Source of the DNA: Turneriella parva DSM 21527
Lineage (GTDB): Bacteria > Spirochaetota > Leptospiria > Turneriellales > Turneriellaceae
Reading direction: 5' to 3'
Length of the DNA stretch: 64,000 nucleotides
Assembly (NCBI RefSeq): GCF_000266885.1
Contig: NC_018020.1
Span: 434,001-498,000, forward strand
In this document: positions 51,785 to 62,000 of the stretch, in pieces
Position numbering within the stretch: position 1 is the first letter of the stretch
Layout of the letters: every line of letters begins with the position of its first letter
Program-made: the position numbers and the translations under genes
Notes under the pieces: generated by a model
Seen by the model: only the letters and a program-made list of their open reading frames with translations
Told to the model about the DNA's origin: nothing
The model's database searches: none

Positions 51785-54700
51785 ATGAAAGCACGAATTC
51801 TTTTCATCTTTATTCTGGCGGCTCTCGCGAATTGCCGCAAACCCGACCGCCCAGAGGCGCTCATCTTTCGTGACGGCTTTGCTGTGGGCAATGACACGAC
51901 GGCGCCGCTTGTCGTTTCTGTCACAGGCGAGGCCGGCACCGACCAACTGATCGTTGAATTTAACGAACCGGTCTACACTAACGCTGGGGGCAGCGGCAAT
52001 CTTGTCATCGGTGATTTCAGCTATCAGGATAACAACGCCACCGGCGCTACCAGTGTCACGGGAATGTTCGAGGCCAATGGCGCCGACAGAATTGTCGTTC
52101 TTACAACCAACGCAAACCTCATTGCCGGCGACAACGGCGACCGGGTTGTTTTTCCCGCGAATTCAATTTTCGACGCTGCCGGCAACGCGCTCGCGGCGAC
52201 GGACAGGCTAATTGTACTAACCATCGTGCCCCCGACGCTCGTCGGCGCCGAAACCATGGACACAAACCGCAACGGCAGAATCGATCATCTGAAATTGACT
52301 TTCAACAAGAACCTGACCGATGCCACCTTCCCCAACTACGTCAACACGGGTACACTCGGGGGTGTCACCACCGCGTGGCTTGTGGCTGGCTTTACCAATG
52401 TACGCATCGACCCAACGATCGCCGCCGATGTCGATAATGACAATATCATCTACCTGACATGGGACGAAGCCGTCACAGCCAACACGGCGCTGACGCCAGA
52501 CCTGACAACGACGGCCTCACCCGCGCTGCAGGCAACGAATGGCGCAGTCGTTAACCAAATTCAATCAGCTACCGTGACAGAGACCGATGCTGCACCCCCG
52601 GTGCTGATTGATGCCACCGAAAAAGCGGGTGAGCGCGATCTCGTTTTGGCATTCTCAGAACCCGTGTATGCGAACAATAATGCCACGGGCAGTTTGACTC
52701 TCGGCGACTTTACGTACACGAACAGCAACCCCGGCGGCGCCACTGCGTTTTCAGCGATCACCGATGCAGATGGCTCAAATAGCAATATCACGATTCAAAT
52801 GGATACACTCTATGTTCTGGGTGACGGCAATACTGATCGTATCGCCGTGAACAACAACGAAGTTTATGACGCTGTCGGCCTTGTCGCCGTGAATTGTCAG
52901 ACCGGCACAGGCTGTAACGGCACCTATGTTACGACACGCATCACCAACGGCGACGCCCCTACCCTGCAAACAGCAGAGACGATGGATATTGACGGTAACG
53001 GCAAAATTGACCATTACAAGCTAACGTTCGATGTACCTGTGAACGATTCGACGTTTCCCGGTTATGTGAGCGCCAACGGGTTAGGTACCGTCACCACAGC
53101 ATGGGTCATCGGCACCCGCACGAACCTACGCATCGACACTCGCGACGCGCTGCCCCCAACCGGCCCCGGCGATACCGTTGCCAACGACAACGTCATCTAT
53201 TTGGCCTTCGACGAAAACGCCGCCGCCTGCTCGGGCAACGACATATCTGGTTGCGATACCGGAGCCACACCCAACCTCAGCACAACCGCATCACCCGGGC
53301 TTAACGATTTTGACCCAACCGTCATAGCACAAATTGTCAGCTTTACAGCGACCGACAAGGCGCCACCGAAACTAATCACACTGAAAGGCCACGGCAATGC
53401 CACCTCGCTCATCGCCTATTTCTCTGAGGCCGTTTTCACCAACACCGGTGGCTCGGGCAACCTCACGGCCGCAGATTTCACTTACCAGAATGACAATGCA
53501 GGTGGCGCCACAGCAATTGCGGGCTTGAGCGAAGCCAACGGCGCTGATGGCAAGGTGACGCTGACAACGACGGGCAGTTTTGCATTGGCCGATGACAACA
53601 CTGATGATCTGGTCGCGGTGATGAATGCAATCTATGATGCGGGTGATAATGCCCTCGTCGCAACGGCTGCGGTGAGGGTTGTGCCCCTGCTCTTGAGTGC
53701 TGAGACGATGGATATTAATAGTGATGGTACGATAGATCACTATAAGCTGACGTTTTCAATGGCTGTCGATGACTCAACATTTCCGGGGTATGCCGGCAAT
53801 AATACTTTGGGCGCCGCTACGACGGAGTGGCTTGTAGCAAATCAAGGTAATGTGAGACTCGATACGCGAGACGCTGTGCCACCAAATGGTCCAGGTGATA
53901 CTGGGGATAACGATAGTGTGATTTTTATTGCCTTTGATGGTTTTAATCACACAGGTCAGATGCCGGATATTACCACCACGCTAACACCGGGGTTAACACC
54001 CTTGGGTGCAACGCCCCTGATTGCGCCAATCGGCAGCATCGATATCTCAGAGCAGGATAAATCCGACCCAGTAATTATTTCTGCCGTGGCGCCAATGGGC
54101 GGCCTTAACCTGACGGTGGTTTTTTCAGAAAGAGTATACACCAATGCGGGTAGTGGGGATACTATGCAGCTAAATGATTTTATCTATGCAAATGTTAGCG
54201 GCAACGGCGCCAATTCCGTTATTGGTTTAAGTGAAGCTGATGGAACAGATCACAAAATCGTCCTGACGCTCAACTCTGTCTTTACATCAACAGATGGAAA
54301 TGCCGATACAATCAGTACGAACAGCGGCGAAGTTTTTGACCTTGCCGGAAATGCTTCGACCAGCGTAAGCAAGGTACTTTCGACGGCGAGATATATCGTC
54401 GACAATACGGTGAATGCTATAGCGACGGATGGTGCGACGATTTATCTCGGTGGTGATTTCAGAGAAATCGGGCCGTATACGGGAGGTGGTGTTTTCGTCG
54501 GGGCTACGAGTAGTGTGCAACAGAATATTACCCCCGATTTTGTAAAAGGCACAGTACATGCTTCGGCGCCCGATGGTAACGGTGGTTACTTTATTGGCGG
54601 TTTCTTTTCCCAAGTGGGGGGGCAACCACGGAGCAATATCGCCCGTATTAACGCCGATGGCACGTTACATGCTTGGAATCCTGGATGCGGACTCGTTAAA

Positions 54701-56413
54701 GCAATGGCTCTATCAGGTGCTAATTTGTATGTTGGTGGCAGTTTTACGACCTGCGCAGGACAAACGCGAAATTCTCTCGCCGCCATCGATATAACAACAG
54801 GAATAGCGACCGCTTGGAATCCAAATGCAAACGGGGCTGTCGAGACGCTGGAGATATCTGGCTCGACAATTTACGCCGGAGGCAGTTTTACGATGGTCGC
54901 AGGGCAAACGCGAAACCGCTTGGCCTCGATCGATGCAGGGACCGGAGTCGCCGGCTCATGGGACCCGAACATCAGTGGTGTTGTTGAAACTATCGTTGTT
55001 AGGGGGCCCATTATCTATGCAGGCGGCTCTTTTAGCACGGTGGGTGGCCAAGTACGCAATCGGATCGCAGCCATTGACTTGATATCAGGTTCGCCAACCT
55101 CTTGGAACCCCAATGCGAGCAGTACGGTTCATGCCATTGCTGTCTCAGGCTCGACGATCTTCGCGGGTGGAAATTTTACGACCATTGGCGGGCAGACACG
55201 CAGCCGATTAGCGGCAATTGATGCCACAACTGGCTTGGCAAACTCTTGGAATCCAAACGCAATAGGCAGCGTATTCAGAATTTTGTTGGCTGGAAATACT
55301 GTATTCACAGGTGGCAACTTTTCGACCATAGGTGGTCAGACCCGAAAAAATTTAGCTGCGCTAGACAGTGCAACGGGACTGGTAATGGCATGGGATCCAA
55401 AAGTTGGGAAGGGCTCTGTCTATACGCTTGGTATGTCGGGCACAACTATTTACGTCGGTGGGGATTTTGAGAGTGTTGGCGTGCAAGTTCGCGATAGACT
55501 TGCGGCCATTCAATACGCTACAGGTGTCGCCACTGCATGGAATCCGAGCGCAAATAATACAGTAGAAGCCATAACATTGTCTGGCGCGAATGTATTCGTT
55601 GGCGGCAACTTCACAAATGTCGGCGGAGCGACGCGAAACTTCCTCGCTGCCATAGATAACACAACTGGTAGCGCAACGAGCTGGAACGCAAATGCTGACG
55701 GTAGAGCTCAAAATTTCGCGATTTATGGCACGAATCTTTATGTTTCTGGCACTTTTGCCAATATTGGTGGCCAGGCGCGATCAAGACTCGCTGCACTCGA
55801 CATTGCGACCGGTACTGCAACATCATGGGCTCCAAGTCCTGATGGTGCTGTTTCTTCTTTGGCGATATCTGGGTCTACGATCTACGTGGGCGGCATATTT
55901 ACAACCATTGACGGACAAGCCCGAAATCGACTGGCTGCCATTGATGCAACCTCTGGTACCGTGACAGCTTGGCACCCGGATGTAAATGCCTCGGTATCAG
56001 CCATTGCGATATCTGGTTCGGACATTTATGTGGGCGGCAGCTTTACGACTATTGGCGGGCAAACTCGAAATAGAATTGGCGCGATCGACGCAACAACTGG
56101 CAGCGTAACAGCTTGGAACCCAAATGTTGCTGGCGGAACCAATATCTTTGCTCTGTCACTATCTGGATCAACCCTATATGTCGGCGGCAATATCACTAAT
56201 ATCGGAGGGCAAAATCGAAACGGGGCCGCAGCATTGAGCCTTGTGAATGGTTTAGCAACGGCATGGAATCCAAATATAGGTAGCAGTGTTTACGCAATTA
56301 GCGTAGTCGGTTCGAGTATCTATTTCGGGGGTGATTTTACAACTATCGGCACAACAGGTTTTAGCTACTTCGCCGGCATCGACGCGACAACAGGAAGTGT
56401 GCTGGAATACTAA
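51785..56413 (+). CDS. Giant modular surface lipoprotein (Ig/calcium-loop modules, 14 propeller repeats)
   Basis: 1542 residues from the ATG at 51785, giving lipobox LAALANC; an ATG at 51764 is in frame but lacks a signal. Residues about 30-870 alternate Ig-like units (VVSVTGEAGTDQLIVEFNEP type, four copies) with units holding an EF-hand-like loop (DTNRNGRIDH, DIDGNGKIDH, DINSDGTIDH, three copies). From about 872 come exactly 14 repeats of about 41 residues with YxGGxF...GGQxRxRLAAID..TG..xxWNPN, a DUF5122/delta-60-like propeller. Base composition drops sharply after about 53690. Adhesin-like role inferred. Confidence 0.85.
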   Translation: MKARILFIFILAALANCRKPDRPEALIFRDGFAVGNDTTAPLVVSVTGEAGTDQLIVEFNEPVYTNAGGSGNLVIGDFSYQDNNATGATSVTGMFEANGADRIVVLTTNANLIAGDNGDRVVFPANSIFDAAGNALAATDRLIVLTIVPPTLVGAETMDTNRNGRIDHLKLTFNKNLTDATFPNYVNTGTLGGVTTAWLVAGFTNVRIDPTIAADVDNDNIIYLTWDEAVTANTALTPDLTTTASPALQATNGAVVNQIQSATVTETDAAPPVLIDATEKAGERDLVLAFSEPVYANNNATGSLTLGDFTYTNSNPGGATAFSAITDADGSNSNITIQMDTLYVLGDGNTDRIAVNNNEVYDAVGLVAVNCQTGTGCNGTYVTTRITNGDAPTLQTAETMDIDGNGKIDHYKLTFDVPVNDSTFPGYVSANGLGTVTTAWVIGTRTNLRIDTRDALPPTGPGDTVANDNVIYLAFDENAAACSGNDISGCDTGATPNLSTTASPGLNDFDPTVIAQIVSFTATDKAPPKLITLKGHGNATSLIAYFSEAVFTNTGGSGNLTAADFTYQNDNAGGATAIAGLSEANGADGKVTLTTTGSFALADDNTDDLVAVMNAIYDAGDNALVATAAVRVVPLLLSAETMDINSDGTIDHYKLTFSMAVDDSTFPGYAGNNTLGAATTEWLVANQGNVRLDTRDAVPPNGPGDTGDNDSVIFIAFDGFNHTGQMPDITTTLTPGLTPLGATPLIAPIGSIDISEQDKSDPVIISAVAPMGGLNLTVVFSERVYTNAGSGDTMQLNDFIYANVSGNGANSVIGLSEADGTDHKIVLTLNSVFTSTDGNADTISTNSGEVFDLAGNASTSVSKVLSTARYIVDNTVNAIATDGATIYLGGDFREIGPYTGGGVFVGATSSVQQNITPDFVKGTVHASAPDGNGGYFIGGFFSQVGGQPRSNIARINADGTLHAWNPGCGLVKAMALSGANLYVGGSFTTCAGQTRNSLAAIDITTGIATAWNPNANGAVETLEISGSTIYAGGSFTMVAGQTRNRLASIDAGTGVAGSWDPNISGVVETIVVRGPIIYAGGSFSTVGGQVRNRIAAIDLISGSPTSWNPNASSTVHAIAVSGSTIFAGGNFTTIGGQTRSRLAAIDATTGLANSWNPNAIGSVFRILLAGNTVFTGGNFSTIGGQTRKNLAALDSATGLVMAWDPKVGKGSVYTLGMSGTTIYVGGDFESVGVQVRDRLAAIQYATGVATAWNPSANNTVEAITLSGANVFVGGNFTNVGGATRNFLAAIDNTTGSATSWNANADGRAQNFAIYGTNLYVSGTFANIGGQARSRLAALDIATGTATSWAPSPDGAVSSLAISGSTIYVGGIFTTIDGQARNRLAAIDATSGTVTAWHPDVNASVSAIAISGSDIYVGGSFTTIGGQTRNRIGAIDATTGSVTAWNPNVAGGTNIFALSLSGSTLYVGGNITNIGGQNRNGAAALSLVNGLATAWNPNIGSSVYAISVVGSSIYFGGDFTTIGTTGFSYFAGIDATTGSVLEY

Positions 56414-56415
56414 CC

Positions 56416-56676
56416 ATGAAAACCGCCGCCTTCTTCACCCTCCTCACAGCCACCGTCACACTGCACGCCCAATCCCTCAAAAAAGTAATGATCCTCGACT
56501 TCAAAAACCTCGACAAGAACCCCGACTACACCTACCTCGAAGACTCGATCACCGAAGCCGTGCGCAACGACCTGAAGGCCAAGTTTGATTTTCGCGAAAT
56601 GCAGCGCGGTGACTGGCATAAGCTGGCAGAGAAGAATCTGTTTCTCTGGCCCGAAGACAACTACACGCGCAGGTAG
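56416..56676 (+). pseudogene. Truncated copy of TolB-barrel gene
   Basis: 86 residues. After a different signal peptide it is nearly base-for-base the same as the 57873 gene up to ...cgcag, then diverges into a stop (at 56676), before the end of the N-domain. It lacks the barrel. It begins two bases after the giant lipoprotein stop. This is a recent partial duplication. Confidence 0.85.
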
Positions 56677-56691
56677 TTTTTGGGATACGCT

Positions 56692-57065
56692 CTATGCTAA
56701 TGCGATTGGCATATCGGCTAAAGCTAGCCCCTGGACTTTCTTAAAATCGGTGGTATTCGCGGTGAGAAGAGAGCAATTCGCGTGCATAGCCGTGGCAGCG
56801 ATAATAGCATCCGCAGTTTTCATGTTGTGGGCTTTGCGAATCATGATTGCCTGGCTAATGATATCCGAATCTACTGGCAGAATGGTTAGTCCGGCGAACA
56901 CGGCTTCAAAGTAATGCTGATCTGCTGGGTCAGGCGGTGATAACCAAGTACCTCTAGTCTGGACAAATCTGAAACCGCAGCCTGCTGCAACAAAAAATAT
57001 TCCCGCAACTGTAGCAAACTCGGTCGAGCGGAATATATAATGATATTACTGTCGACTAGAATCAA
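56692..57065 (-). pseudogene. PIN-domain (VapC-type) toxin broken by a one-base deletion
   Basis: The first part from a TTG at 57065 has LVDSNIIIYSARPSLLQLRE and RLEVLGYHRLT. The second part, in another frame, has ADQHYFEAVFAGLTILPVDS and NMKTADAIIAATAMHANCSL. Adding one C to the CCC at 56927-56929 restores a continuous PIN domain of about 125 residues with its Asp residues (D in LVDSN, D in TADAI, N in ANTTD). As written it is inactive, or it is a sequencing error. Confidence 0.78.
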
Positions 57066-57268
57066 AAACGATTTTCCCGTGTTTCGTTCTGCCAAACGGT
57101 CGCATCGGGTATAGATTGCCCATCGCCGCCACGCAGTATCGCAGCGACCTTGTCTGTCTCTGCTGTGGATGCATGAAGCCGCTGAAAAATCACGCCCTGT
57201 TTCTTTGCGTATTCCATCACTGATTGAAGTTTTTCTTCAGAATCGCTCTGGAGAATTATTGTAGACAC
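57062..57268 (-). CDS. VapB-type antitoxin
   Basis: 68 residues: MSTIILQSDSEEKLQSVMEY, then a Lys/Arg and Ala-rich helical part. It overlaps the toxin start (TTGA). Small size, overlap and order fit a vapBC module. No clear DNA-binding motif, so assignment relies on context. Confidence 0.55.
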   Translation of the reverse strand: MSTIILQSDSEEKLQSVMEYAKKQGVIFQRLHASTAETDKVAAILRGGDGQSIPDATVWQNETRENRF

Positions 57269-57330
57269 AGTTCATGTAGGCGGTTTGGAGCCAACCGTCA
57301 ACGAGAATATTAATGTGGGTGGGGCGGGGC

Positions 57331-57382
57331 TATGCACTAATGCATTTGCACTATTGCCTTCTTGCCACAGATGTGCTACAAT
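57331..57382 (+). promoter_or_regulatory. Shared promoter module, copy C
   Basis: Box aatgcatttgcactattg, -35 TTGCCT (57354-57359), 17 bp spacer, -10 TACAAT (57377-57382). The unit 3 reading frame begins at 57616, so the leader is about 230 bases. The rest of the 57269-57615 spacer holds no gene I can support. Confidence 0.78.
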
Positions 57383-57615
57383 TCGCGTATGAGAATGGGT
57401 AAACTTACTCTTCGCGTGGCCCAAACAGCCCCTGGCGAGGTGGGCGAATGCAGAAAGTCGTACTTTAGGCAACGCGGCCGAGCACGAAATACGGGATATA
57501 CACCCCATGGTTCTGTCGCAAGATTGTTTGTGGATGCGTCTAAAGTGAAAATGCTTTGGCGATCAGAAAAGAGCGTTTTCCTCTTTATATGTCCTCATTT
57601 GGGGGTAACACTACG

Positions 57616-57876
57616 ATGCGGTTGAAAATATTCGCTTTGCTTCTATTGTGCTCGGCGCTCCACCCCGCCGCGCTCAAGAAAGTCCTCATTCTCGACGTCG
57701 TCAACATCGACAAGAATGCAAACTATGACTATCTGGTCGGCTCGATTACTGACGCGTTCACCGCGAAGCTGAAAGAGAACTTTGCCTACTCTGAAACGCC
57801 GAAAGAGGCATGGCAGAAGGCGGCGGTTGCGGGTGATTTGCATGGCAGCACTATACTGGAGTTTAGAAACTCATGA
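57616..57876 (+). pseudogene. Short TolB/FlgO-like N-domain protein (truncated)
   Basis: 86 residues from the ATG at 57616. Signal LLLLCSALHPAAL, then KVLILDVVNIDKNANYDYLV, a diverged form of the KKVMILDFKNLDKNPDYTYL motif. It stops at ILEFRNS, within the N-domain, overlapping the ATG at 57873 by four bases. It may be a relic or a functional short form that is co-translated with the full-length gene. Confidence 0.6.
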
Positions 57877-59021
57877 GTAAAAACATCGCATTAATTGTCT
57901 TCGGGCTATTGACGTTCACGCCGCAACTATTTGCCCAATCCCTCAAAAAAGTAATGATTCTCGACTTCAAAAATCTCGACAAGAACCCTGACTACACCTA
58001 TCTCGAAGACTCAATCACCGAGGCGGTGCGCAACGACTTAAAGGCGAAGTTCGACTTTCGCGAAATGCAGCGCGGTGACTGGCATAAGCTGGCAGAGAAG
58101 AATTTGTTTCTCTGGCCCGAAGACAACTACACGCGCAGTTTCGGCTTGAATCTTGGCGCCGTCGCACGGCAAGATATCGTCGTCGGTGGTTTTTACCAGG
58201 CGATTATCGAAAAGAAAGCCAGCAAGGGTGTGCGCGCCGGTAGTTATGTCATTCGCGCACACGTGTTCGTTCTCGACATCGGCAAACGCAAAGTCGTTAG
58301 CGAATTCGACATGGTGATGCCCGCCGATGCGTCACTTTTTGGCGCAGTCGAAGAACTTGCGGCGCGGGTGGTCAAAGAGGCAAAGTCTGTACTGCCTAAT
58401 AAGGGAGAGCTTGGGCAAGAAGCCATCGAGGCTGACGATATCTCGCCGCATGAGATCGGTATTCTCGCCGGCATCTCTGCCCATTCCGTACCCGATATCT
58501 TCAGCGGTAATTTCACCACAGATAAAAAACTGCACAATAAAGACGTACCGCAGACTATCGGGGTCTACGGCACTTACCGTTACCACGACTTTCTCTGGCC
58601 GCGATTGGCGATCGATATCGCGGGTGGCGCACAGTTCGGTTCAACTAACCTCAACGTCGCGAACGACAGCAAAAAAGTCAAGGCGGATGCAACTGACTAT
58701 TCGCTCGCCGCACACCTGGGTCTGCGCATCGATGCCTGGCGCTTCAGCTTCATGCCGCTCGCCGGCGGTGGTTTCTCTCTCGCAAGCCTCAATCTCGACT
58801 ATTCGACGCTCTCTGTAGCACCGGTAGATTCGACCGGTAAAGAACTCAACTCAGACACTATCAATACCAGCGCGCCGTTTGCAGAAGGCGGGCTAAAATT
58901 AGGATTTCGAATTACACAGCGCCTGCATCTGAACGTGCAGGGTCTTTACCGACAGCACTTTTATATTGGTGCATCAGTGGGGCAAGTGATCGCGACTGGT
59001 GGTTTAACATTCAGATTATGA
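57873..59021 (+). CDS. TolB/FlgO-like domain fused to outer-membrane barrel (unit 3)
   Basis: 382 residues. Signal ending LFAQ, then KVMILDFKNLDKNPDYTYLE and DIVVGGFYQAIIEKKASKG as in the unit 2 protein, and a barrel half ending GGLTFRL. Gene order and spacing to the downstream giant lipoprotein (8 bases) match unit 2. The 5' part is duplicated at 56416. It should act in the outer membrane, facing the periplasm with its N-domain. Confidence 0.84.
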   Translation: MSKNIALIVFGLLTFTPQLFAQSLKKVMILDFKNLDKNPDYTYLEDSITEAVRNDLKAKFDFREMQRGDWHKLAEKNLFLWPEDNYTRSFGLNLGAVARQDIVVGGFYQAIIEKKASKGVRAGSYVIRAHVFVLDIGKRKVVSEFDMVMPADASLFGAVEELAARVVKEAKSVLPNKGELGQEAIEADDISPHEIGILAGISAHSVPDIFSGNFTTDKKLHNKDVPQTIGVYGTYRYHDFLWPRLAIDIAGGAQFGSTNLNVANDSKKVKADATDYSLAAHLGLRIDAWRFSFMPLAGGGFSLASLNLDYSTLSVAPVDSTGKELNSDTINTSAPFAEGGLKLGFRITQRLHLNVQGLYRQHFYIGASVGQVIATGGLTFRL

Positions 59022-59029
59022 GGTACATT

Positions 59030-62000
59030 ATGAAAAAGATAATATGCAAATTCGTCTTTTGCGTCGGCTTGCTGGCTCTGAATCATTGCCGCGAGCTCAG
59101 CGGCCCGAGAGAAGCAACGTTTCGTGATGCGTCTGCAGTCAATAAAGATACGACGCCCCCGTTAATCGTCAGTGTAAGAGCCGAAGCAGGTACAAACGAA
59201 ATACAAATCGAATTTAACGAACCTGTCTATGGTACAACAGGGGGCTCGGGAAGTCTGTTGTTAGCGTCTTTCGGGTACGTAAATAACAATGGCACTGGCG
59301 CATCAGCTCGAACAGCAATCAGTGACGCTGACGGGTCAGATAGATTTATATCTCTCACGACAAATAATCTGGTCGTCGCCGGCGACTCTGCCGATCAGAT
59401 TCAATTTTTAAGCGGCATTTACGATGCAGGTGGCAATAGTCTCGCTGCCACAACGCGAACGATAGACACGAATGCAATTCCCCCGCAGATTACCGCCGCC
59501 GAAACTATGGATATCGACAAGAACGGAAAGATCGATCACTTTAAGCTGACTTTTAACAGAACTCTCAATGATGCAACTTTTCCCAATTATGCCTCTTCGG
59601 CAAGTGAAGGTGCCGCCACTGCCACCTGGCAGGTTGCAGGCAAAAACAACGTACGTATCGACCCGACGGTCGCGGCCGATGTCGACAATGACAGCATCAT
59701 CTATATCAAGTTCGATGAAGGTATTGCGATAGATACCTCAGAGGTGCCAGAGATCACAACCTCGCTTGCACCGGGTTTACAAGGGCTAAGCGGCGCAACC
59801 ATGTCACAGGTGAATACCGGCAGCATCACTGAAACTGATAAAGCGGCTCCGGTGATTGTATCGGCTGTGGCGCCTGCAACATCTACCAATCTTACTGTGC
59901 GATTTTCAGAACCCGTATATACGAATGCAGGTAGCGGCGACCTTCAGATTGCCGATTTCAACTATGTAGACACTAACACTGCCGGCGCGGGCACCATAGC
60001 CGGTATCTCAGAAGCCGATGGCTCAGACCGCAAAGTTACGCTGACGCTTAATGCGGCATTTGCAACCGGCGACGGCAAGAATGATACACTGGCGGCAGCG
60101 GCGAGTGCGATATACGATGCAAGCGGCAATACTACGCCAACCGACGTATTTTTGGTCTCAGCTGAAACCCGGTATGTCACGGATGGAACAGTTGAAACTA
60201 TAATCGAGACGTCGGGAACCGTGTATATTGGTGGCACATTCACGCAGTTAGGGCCAAATACCGGCACCGGGGTTTTGGTGAATTCAAGTGGTGGCTTTGC
60301 CGGTTCGTGGGTAGATCGCGTCAACGGCTATATCTATGCCGCCGTACCCGATGGCAGTGGTGGCTATTATATAGGCGGTAGCTTTACGGCAATTGGCAAT
60401 CAGACACGAAATCGCATAGCACGCATCAATGCCGATGGTTCACTCAATGCCTGGAATCCAAACATCCTGGGTACGTTCACTTCAACCGTCAACGCGATCG
60501 TCGTCTCTGGATCAACTGTCTACGTCGGCGGCACTTTTGCATCAATCGGTGGCCAAGCGCGCAGTTCTATGGGCGCCATAGATGCGACGACCGGAAGTCC
60601 CACCACGTGGAATCCTGGATGCTCGTGCGTGATATACGCCCTGGCAGTTTCGGGTTCGGTAGTTTATGCCGGGGGTAATTTCACCAGTACCATTGGCGGA
60701 CAAACACGCAACCGCATCGCAGCGCTCGATGCAACAACGGGCAATGCAACCGCGTGGAACCCCAATGCCGATGGAGTTGTGCAAGCAATCGCGGTGTCGG
60801 GCACAACGATCTATGCTGGCGGAGATTTCACGAATATCGGTGGCCAGGCGCGTACCCGCATCGCCGCGCTTGATGCGACGACTGGCAGCGCAACTACCTG
60901 GGCGCCAACGGCGAACGATACTGTCAGGAAAATTGCGGTTTCAGGCTCGACAATTTATCTTGGCGGTGACTTCACAAGCATCGGCTCGTCACGCAGCTAT
61001 ATCGGCGCACTCGACGCAACTACCGGCAGCGCAACGGCTTGGAACCCGGGTGCGAGTGCGGCTGTTTATTCTCTGGCCGTATCAGGCTCCACGGTCTACG
61101 CTGGCGGTCTATTCACTACAATAGGCGGCCAAACGCGCAGTCGAGTAGCCGCAATCGACAGCACGACCGGGTTGGCAACATCTTGGAACCCAAATTCCAT
61201 GGGCAATGTGACTGCAGTGGCCGTTTCAGGTTCGACCGTCTATGTGGGCGGCAACGTTAGTTCAATTGGTGGTCAAGCGCGCAATAATATAGCCGCCATT
61301 GATGCCGCAACGGGATACTTACGTCCATGGAACCCGAATGCAAATGGCTTGATTAGAAAGTTGGCAGCATCAGGATCAACTATCTATGCAGCTGGAGACT
61401 TTACGACAATCGCTGGGCAAACCCGCAATTACATAGCCGCACTCGACGGCGCCTCAGGCAATGCAACCAGTTGGAACCCCAACGCAAGTAGCTCGGTATA
61501 TCATATGGTGGTTTCTAGTAGCACTTTGTATGTAGGGGGGTCGTTTACCACGATTGGCGGCCAATCACGAAACCGAATCGCGGCTCTCGATCTGAGTACA
61601 GGCGACGCAACTACCTGGAACCCGAATGCGAGTTCTACCGTAAGTGAAATCGCTGTTTCTGGTGCAACCGTGTACGCGATCGGCGCATTTACAACCATCG
61701 GTGGCCAACCGCGATTACGGCTGGCCGCGCTCGACAGCACCACCGGTAATGCCACGGCATGGGCGCCTGACCCGAATAACTCAGTATCAGCACTCGCAGT
61801 CTCTGATTCAACGGTTTTTGTCGGCGGCAATTTCACCGCAATCGCAGGGCAATCGCGTAACCGAGCGGCGGCCTTTGACATCGGCACAGGAAGCATTACA
61901 GCGTGGAACCCTAGTGCAGGCGACGCTCCATTCGGTCTTGCGATCTCTGGCTCAACCGTCTACGCATTTGGCGATTTCACTGTGATCAGCGGCGCGACAC

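Noticed and set aside
57362-57615. Plus-strand reading frame between promoter C and the 57616 gene
   Set aside because: The predicted protein has no signal, motif or composition typical of a gene. It is more likely a leader.
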